From the NCBI GenBank assembly GCA_035606665.1, contig DATNEY010000001.1, positions 57,724-121,723 on the forward strand: a stretch of 64,000 nt of DNA, given 5' to 3'. This stretch comes from DASUGC01 sp035606665. Its GTDB lineage: Bacteria; Acidobacteriota; Vicinamibacteria; Vicinamibacterales; SCN-69-37. The notes below the pieces were generated by a model. That model was not told the origin of the DNA and searched no databases. It saw only the letters and a program-made list of their open reading frames with translations. Shown one piece after another: positions 12,701-18,429 of this stretch. Every line of letters starts with the position of its first letter. Positions within the stretch are counted from its first letter, which is position 1. Both the position numbers and the translations under genes were made by a program.

Positions 12701-14206
12701 GCGGCCGATCGCATCAGCGCGACCGGGACCGCGTCGATGGCCGGCACGGTGGTGGTCAACCTGCCGAACCTGTTCTCAGCGGTGGCGCACGCTAAATCGG
12801 GCACGCGGGACTTCACGATCGTTTCGGCTGCTCAGGGCGTCACGCAGCAGACGGTCGCGCTTCAGGCGCTTCAGACGGCGGTGATTTCGCACGCGCTCAT
12901 TTATCCCAACGCCAACAGTATCGTGCTGCGCGAGGTCATCAACTTCGCCGGCCCCGCGTCGCTTTCGCGGAACCAGGTCTCGGTGGGCAACGCGATCAAC
13001 ACCATCCAGTTGCTGCAGCGATCGCCGGCGTTTGCGCCGGTGGCGACGGCGCTCTTCTTCCAGACCGATCCGGGTGCGCTCGCGCGGGCCTACGACCTCA
13101 TGGGTGGATCGGCCGGCGCCGGCGGCGAGCATCTGTCGCTCCTCTCCGTTGACCGGTTCCTGGCGGCTGTAGGGCGCCAGACTGCCTCGCGCGTCGGCCT
13201 CGACGCGGAGCACGTCCTCGCGCGCGAGAGCGCGGCGCAGGCCAACAGGAGCGGGTTTGCGTTCTACTCGACCAGGCCGCCGGCTCGTCCCCAGCAGCAG
13301 TGGAGTGGCTGGATCAGCGGCGTGAACGGCAACGCGAAGCTCGCAGGCAGCGTCCCTGTCGGCTCGACGGACTCGAACCAGCGCGGCAGCGGCATGGCCG
13401 CAGGAATTGACATCCGCCTTCGGCCACGCCTCCTCGTGGGCGTTGCGTTCGGCACGGGAAGCTACACCTTCGAGGCGGACGGGTTTACCACACGGGGTGC
13501 GACGACGCCGAAGCACATAGCTGGCTACATCGCGGCGGAGAGGGGCGCCTATTACGCGACCGGCGGCTTCGGTGTGGGCCTTTATGAGAACACCATCGCG
13601 CGAACCGCCGTGTTGCCATCGACCGTCGTGCCCGTGCAAGCGGGGGACGCGCCCGGATCGGTCGCGCAGATTGCCGTCGGCGCCTTGGAGAATCTGTCAG
13701 CCCGGTTCGACAGCCGCTCGATCGATGGCGCCATTGAAGGCGGGCGGCGGGGCCGCCTCTGGTCGCTCGAAGTCATTCCGTTTGGCGGCGTCCAGTTCAG
13801 TTCCTTGCACGCGGGCTCGTACACGGACGCACCAGCGTCCGGGACGAGCCTTGTCGGCCTGATCCATCGGGCCCACGACACGCTATCCGTACCGGCAGTG
13901 GCGGGCCTCCAGGTGGGCAGAGCGGGCCAAGTCAGCCGCAATGTTCGGCTCTCCCTGTTTACCCGCCTGGCTTTCCGGCACGAGTTCAAGACCGCGCGGA
14001 CGACCGAGAGCGCCTTCCTCACGGCGCCCGACGTCAGCTTCGTGGTGCACGGTGCCGAGCCGCCGAAGGATGCCGGCCGCGCCAACGTCGATGTGCGTGG
14101 CTTGCTCTTCGGTCGCGTGTCCATCTACGTGAACGTTCAGGGAGACTTCTCGCGCGCGGCAAAGACCGACATTGCCCGGTCGTTCGGCTTCAGCATGGTG
14201 TGGTAA
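785..14206 (+). CDS. Giant autotransporter (type Va) with about fifty Gly-rich passenger repeats
   Basis: A protein of about 4470 residues. A basic N-terminus (RRPDQRRVWRWR) and a hydrophobic stretch LLATLVSLAITGASAALFAAG form an extended signal peptide. A region of about 170 residues follows, then a passenger built of about fifty imperfect repeats of roughly 65 residues. Each repeat has a strand-rich half (GxVTVTNxGxIxTxGxxSxGI) and the near-invariant AQSIGGGGGNGG, which suggests a long beta-helix. The last 290 residues or so, starting near WSGWISGVNGN, look like an autotransporter beta-barrel and end in FGFSMVW with the terminal aromatic residue expected for BAM assembly. Likely role: surface-anchored adhesin or matrix protein (inferred). 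TTG 737 and ATG 827 are alternative starts; none has a clear Shine-Dalgarno. The next gene follows 11 bases later and may be cotranscribed. Confidence 0.85.
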   Translation: MNRRDTVPDHFDYFMAATLRIPRRPDQRRVWRWRLLATLVSLAITGASAALFAAGAAPNPDKTSTVGQSVNNPVTSTTTTVTALIVDPVGTPTAGSTAFVQTADGYIFMVKAVGETIYNGDSPPVAFTILSKDTTAQTVQILASGQQMSSALPYQTLLTNATIQDLLFPPSGTPGSTNPPTVVNGASGVTLVYYGQDGSGGRAGALVVPPTSGGDGAAGPPVTYTTTFNISTTNQIGIEAGSIGGTGGKGGNSYVGVFSGEKGGSGGPGGPVTIINASPFQVATTGDNMHGIFAYSKGGLAGNGGSGFAAPGGGPGGHSSDGGTVTVTNDGTIITSGTAAFGIYGLSQSNNGGNGGSQWGLVGGGGSAGSGGNGGTVTITNNASGVIDTSGSYGHGILAQSIGGSGGSDGSSGNLLLSLSGSPDNGGNGGKVFVFNYGSITTRNDDARGIYAQSIGGGGGSGGSSGGLIALGGSGSTGGSADSVTVNNYDTGTIHTKGLRSDAIFAQSVGGSGGSGSNAGGLVAVGGSGAGAGTGGTVSVANYGTIITEKDLARGIVAQSIGGGGGDGGNSGGMVSVGGSGAGGGSSSLVSVTNGGSITTLGADAKGILVQSIGGGGGNGGSAGSIGVFAGVAVGGTGAGGGAGGDVNVTLRGQSNGAASLIDTGGARSTALFAQSIGGGGGSGGGAVQVTGGFGGAASFAVGGNGGGGGNGGVVTLTSGGGTSNIQTGGADATGVFLQSVGGGGGNGGYAVSLAVSGGVASGSISASVGGAGGVAGQGGTVDAGSFDSSGNLLAAGFNGNILTTGDRSTGFFAQSVGGGGGNGGLAVSSAVSGSALLGGSVSVGVGGKGGAGGAGGTVNVGVSGNITTTGTNATALLAQSVGGGGGNGGGSIAVPISVSAGGAATIGVSIGGAAGGGSTGGTVTLATRNGTVSTGNENSTAIVAQSIGGSGGNGGYSVSAGGSGAGVGAASVNVGLGGNGGSGGNGGTVRANLQSSVTTTGQNSGGILVQSVGGGGGNGGFNVSAAVSGAGVGSGAVTVGLGGNGGVAGDGGTVTVASTGSISTTGDRSSAFVAQSIGGGGGNGGYNIAAAGAAAGVGSGAVGVGLGGQGNSGGAGGNVTATTTTGAISTARDGSTGVLAQSVGGGGGNGGFNVTGTGAGAGVGSGAVSVGLGGAGGAGGDAGIVTLSVTNNVSTAGERSAAVVAQSIGGGGGNGAFNVSGAIAGAGVGSGSVSVGLGGNGATGGDAGVVSASVTGNISTAKENSVGILAQAVGGGGGNGAFNVSGALSGAGVGSGGVSVGLGGKGGTAGDGGASSLSGSAYAVTLNTSGTVSTGGNSSSAIVAQSIGGGGGNGGFNVSASLSGAGVGSGAVSVGLGGGGASGGDGKNVFSSVASSVQTLGTDSAGVLTQSIGGGGGNGGFNVAGSLSGAGIGSGGIAVGLGGSGGAGGVGGTVNATATGSITTFSDRSSAFVAQSIGGGGGNGGFNVSGSLSGAGTGSGAIAIGLGGTGGTGNDGGAVTATTSGAIATFGRSSTGVLAQSVGGGGGNGGFNVTAGASGAGVGSGSVGVGLGGAGGSGGTGGAVTLTVNNTVFTLNDHSFGVIAQSLGGSGGVGGFNVTALASGAGTGSGTVSVGLGGTGGAGSNAGAVVLKTFADIQTLGSKSGGILAQSVGGGGGSGGFDVSVAGSGAGTGSGAVGVGLGGNGAGGGNGSSVDLTVRNNVQTAQSNSSAIVAQSVGGGGGNGGFNVTVAGSAAGTGSGAASVGLGGSAGTGGTASWVTSSVIGDVLTTGGNSIGLLAQSVGGGGGNGGFNVSAAISGAGTGSGAASVGIGGSGGGGGSADFVTSSYTGTLVTTGTNASGVIAQSLGGGGGNGGLNVTAAVSVAKTGAGAVGVGIGGSGGGGGAAGVVTSTVSGYVQTTGDNATGILAQSAGGGGGSGGINVTGVITASANGSGGASIGVGGFGGSGGNGNVVFSTVTGGVVTTGAHSDAIVAQSLGGGGGNGAINVTGAVNISKQQGGTLGVGVGGFGGSGGRGENVTMTVTTTTAHPVIQTTDDFSSAIVAQSLGGGGGNGGLNVTGAVNLTGQSGAAIGVGVGGFGGSGGRSGDVTSTITGTVMTGGADSTAIIVQSIGGGGGNGGLNVTGGLSASTSGSTGQASVGVGGFGGSGGASGKATLVRTGNTTTSGANSGAILVQSLAGGGGNGGLNVSGGLALSSSNNASINIGVGGFGGGGANADAVSATVIGNVSAIGLGAGSADPLFTGAVVAQSVGGGGGTGGLNVSGGISLTKSGSTGSAAAIGIGGFGGSGGNAGTVALDIHAPGTSPVSVTTAGDNRAAVVAQSLGGGGGIGGINVSGGISTGNTLAFGMGGFGGSGGTAATVTASVTANIQANGDGSRGILAQSLGGGGGAGGINVAGTINISSQNDTSVTFGLGGFGGAGNISGAVNVAQTGTVNVQGNNAFGVLAQSIAGGGGDGGLNVSANIANASAGKSTNRIIAGVGGTAGAGADAAAVTLTSVGAISVIGQTSTSTPDAPDTGTTAFTAGGILAQSIGGGGGTGGMNITASVARNAGNTLQFGMGGNGGAGGNAGAVTVTRGYVTSGSTQIATPTLLSTVGDFNSGLVAQSVGGGGGTAGMNFNFAYNKESGTNPDERDYKAALVTVGGSGANAGNAAAVTVRANGQITTAGAYAHGLVAQAIGGGGGSSNVNLAAGALGDKTKSMNIGVGGANGAAGNGATVTVDHIGSITTLGYGSVGLKAQSIGGGGGSANGLNQYVDPILDFASGQLDSATLGIDIGRVGGTGGTGGTVTVSSNGLIQTSGDQSMGIFAQSVGGGGGDSGTTSIGGDFSAKSSTYGGSVAVGLDGGVGATGGSVTVTAQGGIVTSGERSHAILAQSIGGGGGMGGTVGDMLALSSVDNDVQSTTSASVNIGGKGGSGSISSQVTVTNSAVLQTTGDRSSGIWAQSIGGSGGNGGDYLQATIQSVAAGKTSRSFSVNVGGTGGTGATGGGVTVSNSALIQTKGLQSFGIRADSVGGGGGDGGAISQATLTLRTGSTQSVNVNVGGSGGTGGAGGVVNVSNTGAILTTGYGAEGIRATSIGGGGGNGGVMITALVRLTGGGSQTQNLTFNYGGSGGTGGTGGAVTVTNTRTGAPNSGIIQTAGDFAHGIFAQSLGGGGGNGSSIISMTGIAGGQAAISIGLNFGGSGGSGNTGGAVAVTNSGSITTTGDQAYGILAQSIGGGGGNGGLVLAAAAAFAAKAAAPVLSIGGFGGTGGNGGAVTVTNTGSIFTTGTESHGIVAQSIGGGGGNAGVAITATTDASSFAISNVVALVAGALGGGTGGAGGTVTVIQNGDVTVTGAGARAIVAESINGGGGHLSFDLSGVSGMPGSSLMSLFGDTFGISNSPTVSDPVIDTRLGGDGSSNMNAGKVTVTSTGSLAATGRNGVASADQSIGGGGGTLYVTTDQAASLTAIAYRVALGGSSLSNSSGAGIDNAHNGQILTTGFNALGILSQSIGGGGGHAIFDVNAQAGANVGSFTLSFGGSGGSNVNGGDINRQQAGAIFTTQDLSTGAILQSVGGGGGVGALITHGLGVTAGVSTATASLDPKAGFGVPLASSSANASSGGAAPSVTSNLTLGASGGSGQNGGNIAALFSGGVSTIGNHALGLVAQSVGAGGGEVQVGGGGAVNVALGGTNAAAGNGGNIALTNVGDVQTQGAGAHGIFLQSIGGGGGAVFTDSAPAFVSFALNAGNSGNGGTIQLNQTGNVIVHGDGAIGILAQSLGGGGGVVDRVFADRAGGAGSSGGITITLNGSVVADGANAIGIFAQSRGTSGQGNLTIDLPSGKMIYTGANGVGVQFSGGAANQFTNAGIVTGSAGVDGWALVGAEGNELIENTGRIAGQVDLGTGVNTFINRTGAVLMSGVSFFLGAPGNQLLNSGLVSPGAVNRALTTSMTGSFVQTSGGTYLVDLDLVGVAADRISATGTASMAGTVVVNLPNLFSAVAHAKSGTRDFTIVSAAQGVTQQTVALQALQTAVISHALIYPNANSIVLREVINFAGPASLSRNQVSVGNAINTIQLLQRSPAFAPVATALFFQTDPGALARAYDLMGGSAGAGGEHLSLLSVDRFLAAVGRQTASRVGLDAEHVLARESAAQANRSGFAFYSTRPPARPQQQWSGWISGVNGNAKLAGSVPVGSTDSNQRGSGMAAGIDIRLRPRLLVGVAFGTGSYTFEADGFTTRGATTPKHIAGYIAAERGAYYATGGFGVGLYENTIARTAVLPSTVVPVQAGDAPGSVAQIAVGALENLSARFDSRSIDGAIEGGRRGRLWSLEVIPFGGVQFSSLHAGSYTDAPASGTSLVGLIHRAHDTLSVPAVAGLQVGRAGQVSRNVRLSLFTRLAFRHEFKTARTTESAFLTAPDVSFVVHGAEPPKDAGRANVDVRGLLFGRVSIYVNVQGDFSRAAKTDIARSFGFSMVW
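1960..12270 (+). repeat. Array of about fifty ~195-bp coding repeats in the autotransporter passenger
   Basis: The phrase encoding (I/V)(L/V/F)AQS(I/V/L)GGGGGNGG recurs every 165-230 bases, most often about 195, over more than 10 kb. I counted about 53 occurrences, the first and last few being degenerate. The central block (about 3600-6200) is the most uniform, with the extra motif FNVSxxxSGAGVGSGAVSVGLGG in successive units; later units replace FNVS by LNVTG and then lose it. This gradient points to local duplication in the middle of the array. Confidence 0.85.
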
Positions 14207-14217
14207 AAGGAGCGTTG

Positions 14218-14766
14218 ATGACTTCGAGCATGCAGGCGGTCCTGCTGGTGTGGGCGTTGGCGCTCGGGCAGGGCACCGCGGCGACCACCGGACGGGGCGC
14301 CGCGCCGCAGAAGGACACCGGCCCCGATACGACGACCGCGACCTACGGCGATTGGATTCTGAAATGCCAGGCCGTGGCCGGCAAACCCGGACAGCGCACC
14401 TGCGAACTCGTTCAGAGCATCGTCATCCAGGGCCAAACGGCGCCGATCGCGCAGCTGGCCTTCGGCCGCATTGGCGGCGAGACGCTCTACCTCACGGCCG
14501 TCCTCCCGTCCAACATCACGCTGCCGAGCGTCGTGCGCGTCTCCATTGACGAGAAGGACGACAAGGCTGCCGATCTTCCCTGGACCCGGTGTCTGCAAAC
14601 GGGCTGTTATGCCACTCTCGCGATGACCGACGCGATTCTCTCGCGCTGGCGCGCGCAGGACGGCGCGGGCCGCCTGGTCTTCAAGAGCGGCTCGGGTCAG
14701 GACACGATTCTACCGATGTCATTCCGAGGCCTGGCGCGCGCGCTCGACGCCCTCGGCAAGGACTGA
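14218..14766 (+). CDS. IalB-family (invasion-associated locus B-like) periplasmic protein
   Basis: A 182-residue protein with a signal peptide (MTSSMQAVLLVWALALGQGTA). The start at ATG 14218 is supported by a good ribosome-binding site (aaaggag, 14206-14212) that overlaps the stop codon of the autotransporter; translation from GTG 14200 is less likely. After the signal comes the IalB hallmark: TYGDWILKCQ, a later CELVQ, and CLQTGCYATLAM near residue 125, giving four cysteines in the usual spacing, plus a C-terminal region DTILPMSFRGLARALDAL. IalB-family proteins (PF06776) are periplasmic, linked to invasion in Bartonella, and widespread with unknown molecular role. Placement directly behind the giant autotransporter suggests the two are cotranscribed; a role in its secretion or stability is only a guess. 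Confidence 0.8.
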   Translation: MTSSMQAVLLVWALALGQGTAATTGRGAAPQKDTGPDTTTATYGDWILKCQAVAGKPGQRTCELVQSIVIQGQTAPIAQLAFGRIGGETLYLTAVLPSNITLPSVVRVSIDEKDDKAADLPWTRCLQTGCYATLAMTDAILSRWRAQDGAGRLVFKSGSGQDTILPMSFRGLARALDALGKD

Positions 14767-14857
14767 GGCTCCTCCATTTTCTGGATTTTCTGACTCTACC
14801 ACCGCAGCCAATGAGCCATTCGCCGGGTTTCCATCGGTGACCGCCGTCGGCGTGAAC

Positions 14858-15931
14858 CTAACGCCGCGGCACCTCCTCGAAGCCCGAGTACGTGATCGTG
14901 ACCTTCCCCTCGGTGCGCCTGGCGGGATTCGTTCGCGACGGCCGCATCGTGAACGACGTGCCGATGGGCATCCGCAGCATGCCGCCGGCGACTGGGACAT
15001 CGGCAAAGTCCACGCGGACGGTTCCGCGCGACTCGATGCCGTCCACGTACTCGAGCTCGAGCCGTCGCGCGAGATAGGTCGCCCTGTCGAGCCAGATCGT
15101 GCCGAGAATGTCGAGGAAGTTCCGGCGGGTGCGCAGTGGCCGGAAACGCAGTCCCACCTCGCCCTCGCCACGTGCGGGCGCTGCGACGAAGCAATGCGTT
15201 TTCAGGAAGTCCTCGTGCAAGACGTCCAACTCGTGTGGTACGTAAAACCCGTCGCCGTTGTCATTGCTCGGACCGTAGTAGCCGCGAGAGAGCCGCTGCT
15301 CCCGGGTGCGCGCGGCGTTCTTGACTGCCCACTTGGGGTCGCTGACGTAGGGCTGATCGAGCGTGCCCGGCGCGGTCGGACGGTCGGCTTTCAGTTCGTA
15401 CGACTCCTCATGACTCAACACGTGGTAGCGGAATCGGGCCATGAACTCCGTGCGCACCGACGCTCCAGCGCGAGCTTGCTGCCAGAGCGTCTGGAGCTGT
15501 GGGTGTTCCCTGAGATTCCTTGCCGGCACGCAGACGTCCGCGGTCACGGTGACGTTGGCTGCGGGCAGCCTGAGTGACTGGGAGACCAGGCGAAGGTCAA
15601 CGCGTTTAGTCCCCTCGGTCGTGACTTGCACCGGGTCTGACAGCACCGGCTCGAAACCGATATTCAGCAGTTGTACGCGATAACGTCCGGGCGGCACGCG
15701 ATCGAACCGGTATGCCCCATCAGCGTTCGTGATCTCTTGCGGTGGACTGCCTGAAGGCAATGGGCTGGCATCGGCGTTGACAAGCTGGACCAGCGCGAAT
15801 TGTACCGGCGCGCCACTGTCGGTTCTGGCGCGGCCTTCGACGGCGGCCTTTTGGGCAATCGCGCCAGACGTCATGCTCACGCCGAGAATCACGACGGCGG
15901 CGAGCACCGGGATCGGGCGACAGCGGGTCAT
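14858..15931 (-). CDS. Secreted carboxypeptidase-regulatory-like domain protein
   Basis: A 357-residue exported protein. The start at ATG 15931 is preceded by gaggaggg on the minus strand and followed by a signal peptide (PVLAAVVILGVSMTSGAIAQ). Residues 28-105 form a carboxypeptidase-regulatory-like (CarboxypepD_reg) beta-sandwich: VEGRARTDSGAPVQFALVQL, then the usual DGAYRFDRVPPGRYRVQLLNIGF. The remaining 250 residues are beta-rich with no motif I can name; they include a run of charged strands ending in VTITYSGFEEVPRR, which resembles outer-surface or periplasmic proteins of unknown function. The gene is convergent with the IalB-like gene. It probably acts in the periplasm or at the outer membrane; no catalytic residues are visible. 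Confidence 0.7.
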   Translation of the reverse strand: MTRCRPIPVLAAVVILGVSMTSGAIAQKAAVEGRARTDSGAPVQFALVQLVNADASPLPSGSPPQEITNADGAYRFDRVPPGRYRVQLLNIGFEPVLSDPVQVTTEGTKRVDLRLVSQSLRLPAANVTVTADVCVPARNLREHPQLQTLWQQARAGASVRTEFMARFRYHVLSHEESYELKADRPTAPGTLDQPYVSDPKWAVKNAARTREQRLSRGYYGPSNDNGDGFYVPHELDVLHEDFLKTHCFVAAPARGEGEVGLRFRPLRTRRNFLDILGTIWLDRATYLARRLELEYVDGIESRGTVRVDFADVPVAGGMLRMPIGTSFTMRPSRTNPARRTEGKVTITYSGFEEVPRR

Positions 15932-15990
15932 GCGGCCCTCCTCGCGACGTTTCGCAGCATAACGCGGAACCGGCGCGGCTGGGCCGCCGG

Positions 15991-16524
15991 TCAGCAGGCC
16001 TGGCACATGACGTCGAGTATGTAGTCCACGATGATGTTGGCCTCGACGTCCATCAGTAAGAGATGGGTGTCGACGATGCGGTATTGAAGGCCCTCGGGAA
16101 GTGGGGGCAGGATGCTCAGTACGTTCCCCGGCATGGTCGACACGGACGCGCCAGACGGGTAGTCGGCATTCACCGCCAACACAAAGATTGCCGGCGCGTC
16201 CTCTCGGATCGACTCCCTGGTCGGGCGGGCCGCAACGCCGCGCAACACCGGATTGAGGGCGCGACGGAGCGCCATCGCGATGGGGAGCGCAAAGAGATCG
16301 CCCGGCCGCGCGTCGTGCCGCGCGAAGCGAATACGCATCGCGAGTGCCGTTTGTGCGATCAGGTTTTCTCCGACATCGCCCCGCTGATTCTGGCGAGCGC
16401 CCTGCCTCCGAAGTTTCTCGTGAAGCTTCATGTAGGCATCGACGCGCCGCCTGAAGTCCGACACGAGCTCTTTGTCGAGCAATACCTGGGAAGAACCGCA
16501 AGTCCCATGCCACGCCAGCCCCAC
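15991..16524 (-). CDS. Conserved hypothetical protein
   Basis: A 177-residue product with no clear signal peptide. The N-terminal half is helical and charged (VSDFRRRVDAYMKLHEKLRRQ), and the C-terminal end reads LPPLPEGLQYRIVDTHLLLMDVEANIIVDYILD. I associate this pattern (a helix with 'YxxLHxKL', then 'LPPLPExLxYRxVxxxLLLxDVxAxxIVDxI') with a family of unknown function found repeatedly in acidobacterial genomes, often exported. The start is doubtful: GTG 16524 gives the N-terminus MGLAWHGTCGSSQVLL, which is not a good signal peptide, so the true N-terminus may have been lost or lie in another frame. It lies 59 bases upstream of the carboxypeptidase-regulatory-like gene on the same strand. Confidence 0.5.
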   Translation of the reverse strand: MGLAWHGTCGSSQVLLDKELVSDFRRRVDAYMKLHEKLRRQGARQNQRGDVGENLIAQTALAMRIRFARHDARPGDLFALPIAMALRRALNPVLRGVAARPTRESIREDAPAIFVLAVNADYPSGASVSTMPGNVLSILPPLPEGLQYRIVDTHLLLMDVEANIIVDYILDVMCQAC

Positions 16525-16702
16525 CCTGCGAAAGGCTTGAGCGGGTGCCTGCCACCTCGATCAGCAGGGCCGTGCCTCTTTAGTGGCGTGCAGGTCTCGA
16601 CTGCGGCTAAGAGCTAAGAGCGGCGGCGATCACCACTGCACCGTAAGCGAGAGCCCACGTACCGTTCGTGAAGCGACTGGCGTCAGCACGAACCGCGAGT
16701 TT

Positions 16703-16723
16703 GGCCGGACACATTGTCCGGCC
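16703..16723. terminator. Perfect hairpin downstream of the 27-residue gene
   Basis: A perfect 9-bp stem, ggccggaca / tgtccggcc, with loop cat, lies 28 bases after the stop codon of the tiny minus-strand gene at 16752-16835. No T-run follows on the minus strand, so if it is a terminator it is not a classical one. Confidence 0.4.
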
Positions 16724-16751
16724 GTCAGGCGCAGCGGTCACAGCGAGCGCG

Positions 16752-16835
16752 CTAGCTTCGGCGCATACGCGAGTATCCCCAGCCGCCACCGCCGAGCACG
16801 AACAGCACCAACAGGACGATTAGTACAGTCGACAT
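16752..16835 (-). CDS. 27-residue hydrophobic protein, DUF3309-like
   Basis: Minus-strand ATG at 16835 is preceded by a purine-rich site (gaggtgaga). The 27-residue product begins MSTVLIVLLVLFVLGGGG and continues WGYSRMRRS before a TAG stop. One hydrophobic segment, a glycine run, an aromatic 'WGYSR' and a basic tail match the general form of very small DUF3309-type membrane peptides found across soil bacteria, although those are usually somewhat longer. It would sit in the inner membrane as a single span. Its function is unknown. A perfect hairpin follows at 16703-16723. The assignment rests on form and ribosome-binding site only, as such a short sequence carries little statistical weight. 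Confidence 0.5.
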   Translation of the reverse strand: MSTVLIVLLVLFVLGGGGWGYSRMRRS

Positions 16836-16939
16836 AGTCTCACCTCACGTCCCACGGTACCGACTCTCTGCACGAAGGTCTGCCCTGTAACGCACACATG
16901 GCGTGACGCCACCGTGCGCGCAGTGCGGTCACGCAGGCG

Positions 16940-17935
16940 TCAGAGCGACTTGAGGAACTCGACCAGATCGGCTTTTTGCGCGGCTGACAGATTCAATCTG
17001 AACAGCCGATCGTAGTGATTGACGGCCGCCAGGAGATCGGGCGCACTGCCATCATGAAAGTATGGTGCGTGCTGCCAGAGTCCTCGCAACGGTGTCGTTC
17101 GGTATTTCTTCGTGGCGGTCCGCTGAGCGTACGCCGGATCCATTCCGACCTCAGCCGGGTAGTGCAAGAACGGCACTGTTCGATCGGGGCCGCGCAAGAC
17201 GTCTGTGAACTGAGGCGATTGGTGGCAGCTGGCGCATCCCGCTTCGTTACGGAACACACGCTGGCCGCGCCCGGCCGCCGCACGATCGAAGCTGCCTGTC
17301 GGAGGCTCCGGCGCGCGCAGGCTCAGTTGATACTCCAACAGCGCCGGCAGTTTGGGAGTGACGAGATCCGGTGTCTGGGTAATGAAGAGCCCGATAAGGG
17401 GATCGCTGAAGTTGCCCTGACCGCCCATCTGTCCCACACCGACGTAGCTGTTCCAATACGAGATCGCGCCATCGCCCGTATAGGTCTCGAAGCCAACCCC
17501 CTTCAATCCATAGATTGGTGGGATGACGATCGGCAGCGACGGACTGTTCAGCGCCCGGAGCTGCGTGCCGTCGAACGCATGGTGGCGTGGATCGTACATT
17601 CCAGGGCCCCACGCGTTGAATTCTGCCTTCGTGGCGTCGTCGAGGACCGGCGAAAGGGCCACGATCGCTCCCACGTTCAGATCGGTATTGGCCCAGCCGT
17701 CGAGCCGTCTGCCGATACCTGTCGTCAACGAGTCATCGACCGAGGAGTGACAGAGCGCACATGTGATTCCGACGCTGGTCAGGTGACCTGCACGGTCGAC
17801 GGTGCCCATTACTCCCACGACTGCATTCAGCCGTAGCAATTCGATGGTCACGGCGGGATCGTTCAGATCGACCTGACCGGCCAGCAGAGCAACGACCACT
17901 CCCCGCGGCAAGGCGCCTAGCGAGCCATAAGGCAT
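16940..17935 (-). CDS. Di-haem cytochrome c (peroxidase-like), N-terminally truncated
   Basis: The 331 residues contain two haem c attachment motifs, CALCH near residue 55 and CASCH near residue 233, and a C-terminal part TTPLRGLWQHAPYFHDGSAPDLLAAVNHYD. That end is characteristic of the cytochrome c peroxidase/MauG superfamily, where 'xLRxxxxxxPYFHDGSxxxLxxxVxxY' supplies a haem ligand region. The protein would be periplasmic, but there is no signal peptide, and an in-frame TGA lies about 33 bases upstream of ATG 17935. The open frame between that stop and the ATG reads ALLPWRASRQ, which suggests that the conserved region continued further and that the 5' end was lost. It is either a decayed gene or one with a frameshift. 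The gene could still be translated but could not be exported or loaded with haem. Confidence 0.65.
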   Translation of the reverse strand: MPYGSLGALPRGVVVALLAGQVDLNDPAVTIELLRLNAVVGVMGTVDRAGHLTSVGITCALCHSSVDDSLTTGIGRRLDGWANTDLNVGAIVALSPVLDDATKAEFNAWGPGMYDPRHHAFDGTQLRALNSPSLPIVIPPIYGLKGVGFETYTGDGAISYWNSYVGVGQMGGQGNFSDPLIGLFITQTPDLVTPKLPALLEYQLSLRAPEPPTGSFDRAAAGRGQRVFRNEAGCASCHQSPQFTDVLRGPDRTVPFLHYPAEVGMDPAYAQRTATKKYRTTPLRGLWQHAPYFHDGSAPDLLAAVNHYDRLFRLNLSAAQKADLVEFLKSL

Positions 17936-18429
17936 TTGACGTGAGGCTCGCCAAGGAAGGAGAGCGCATCACACCGGTCCGCTCTTTCAGCCGGCGCGCG
18001 CGCGGTCGATAGCCGGGAGCTTTCGCAAGAAATCCTGGAGGCCGCTCAGCGGTCGGTCAAGGTCTGAGCCGCAGTTCCTTCAGCGCGAGGGCGGATCGCC
18101 GAGATCCTCGTCAGTGGTGCCGCGGTCGCTTAGGCTCCATGGCGCAGTCCGCAGCCGAATGACACGCAGAAACGGAACTCGGCGCGAATGGCTGGTCGGA
18201 ATGCCAAGAATGCCGCCAGTTGAAGGCTGGCGGAGAGAGTGGGAGTCTTGGAATCAACGCGCCGAACCTCGCCCAGGCGAACCGCCGCCGCGTGGGTCAG
18301 CGCGGAGCCGTAGGAGGAAGGGGGACGGCTAACGCCGGCAATCTGCGGGATGGTCACTGCCGTCCTAGGGGCGAATCGGCCCTTGGTCTCGAGCAAGACT
18401 GCCTCCGGAACAGCACGAGCCCCTGGACT
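17936..18429. other. Gene-free 494-bp stretch with a tRNA-Ser-like repeat
   Basis: No convincing gene lies here. The part next to 17935 has short broken minus-strand reading frames (for example LSGLQDFLRKLPAIDRARAG followed by a stop) that may be decayed coding sequence. The notable element is the tRNA-Ser 3'-end-like sequence at about 18226-18250. Short plus and minus reading frames across it have no coding character. Confidence 0.5.
18226..18250 (-). repeat. tRNA-Ser 3'-end-like sequence, copy A
   Basis: The plus strand holds ctggcggagagagtggga followed by gtcttgg. The first 18 bases match the plus-strand complement of the 3' end of the tRNA-Ser at 28833-28922, including its CCA. The same 23-base string recurs as copy B at 21548-21575, about 3.3 kb away in the same direction. 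The spacing and orientation are those of left and right attachment-site remnants, but no integrase is present. Confidence 0.55.

Noticed and set aside
14858..16555. A 565-residue version of the carboxypeptidase-regulatory-like protein
   Set aside because: The signal peptide begins at ATG 15931 behind a ribosome-binding site; the upstream extension is antisense or low-complexity sequence.
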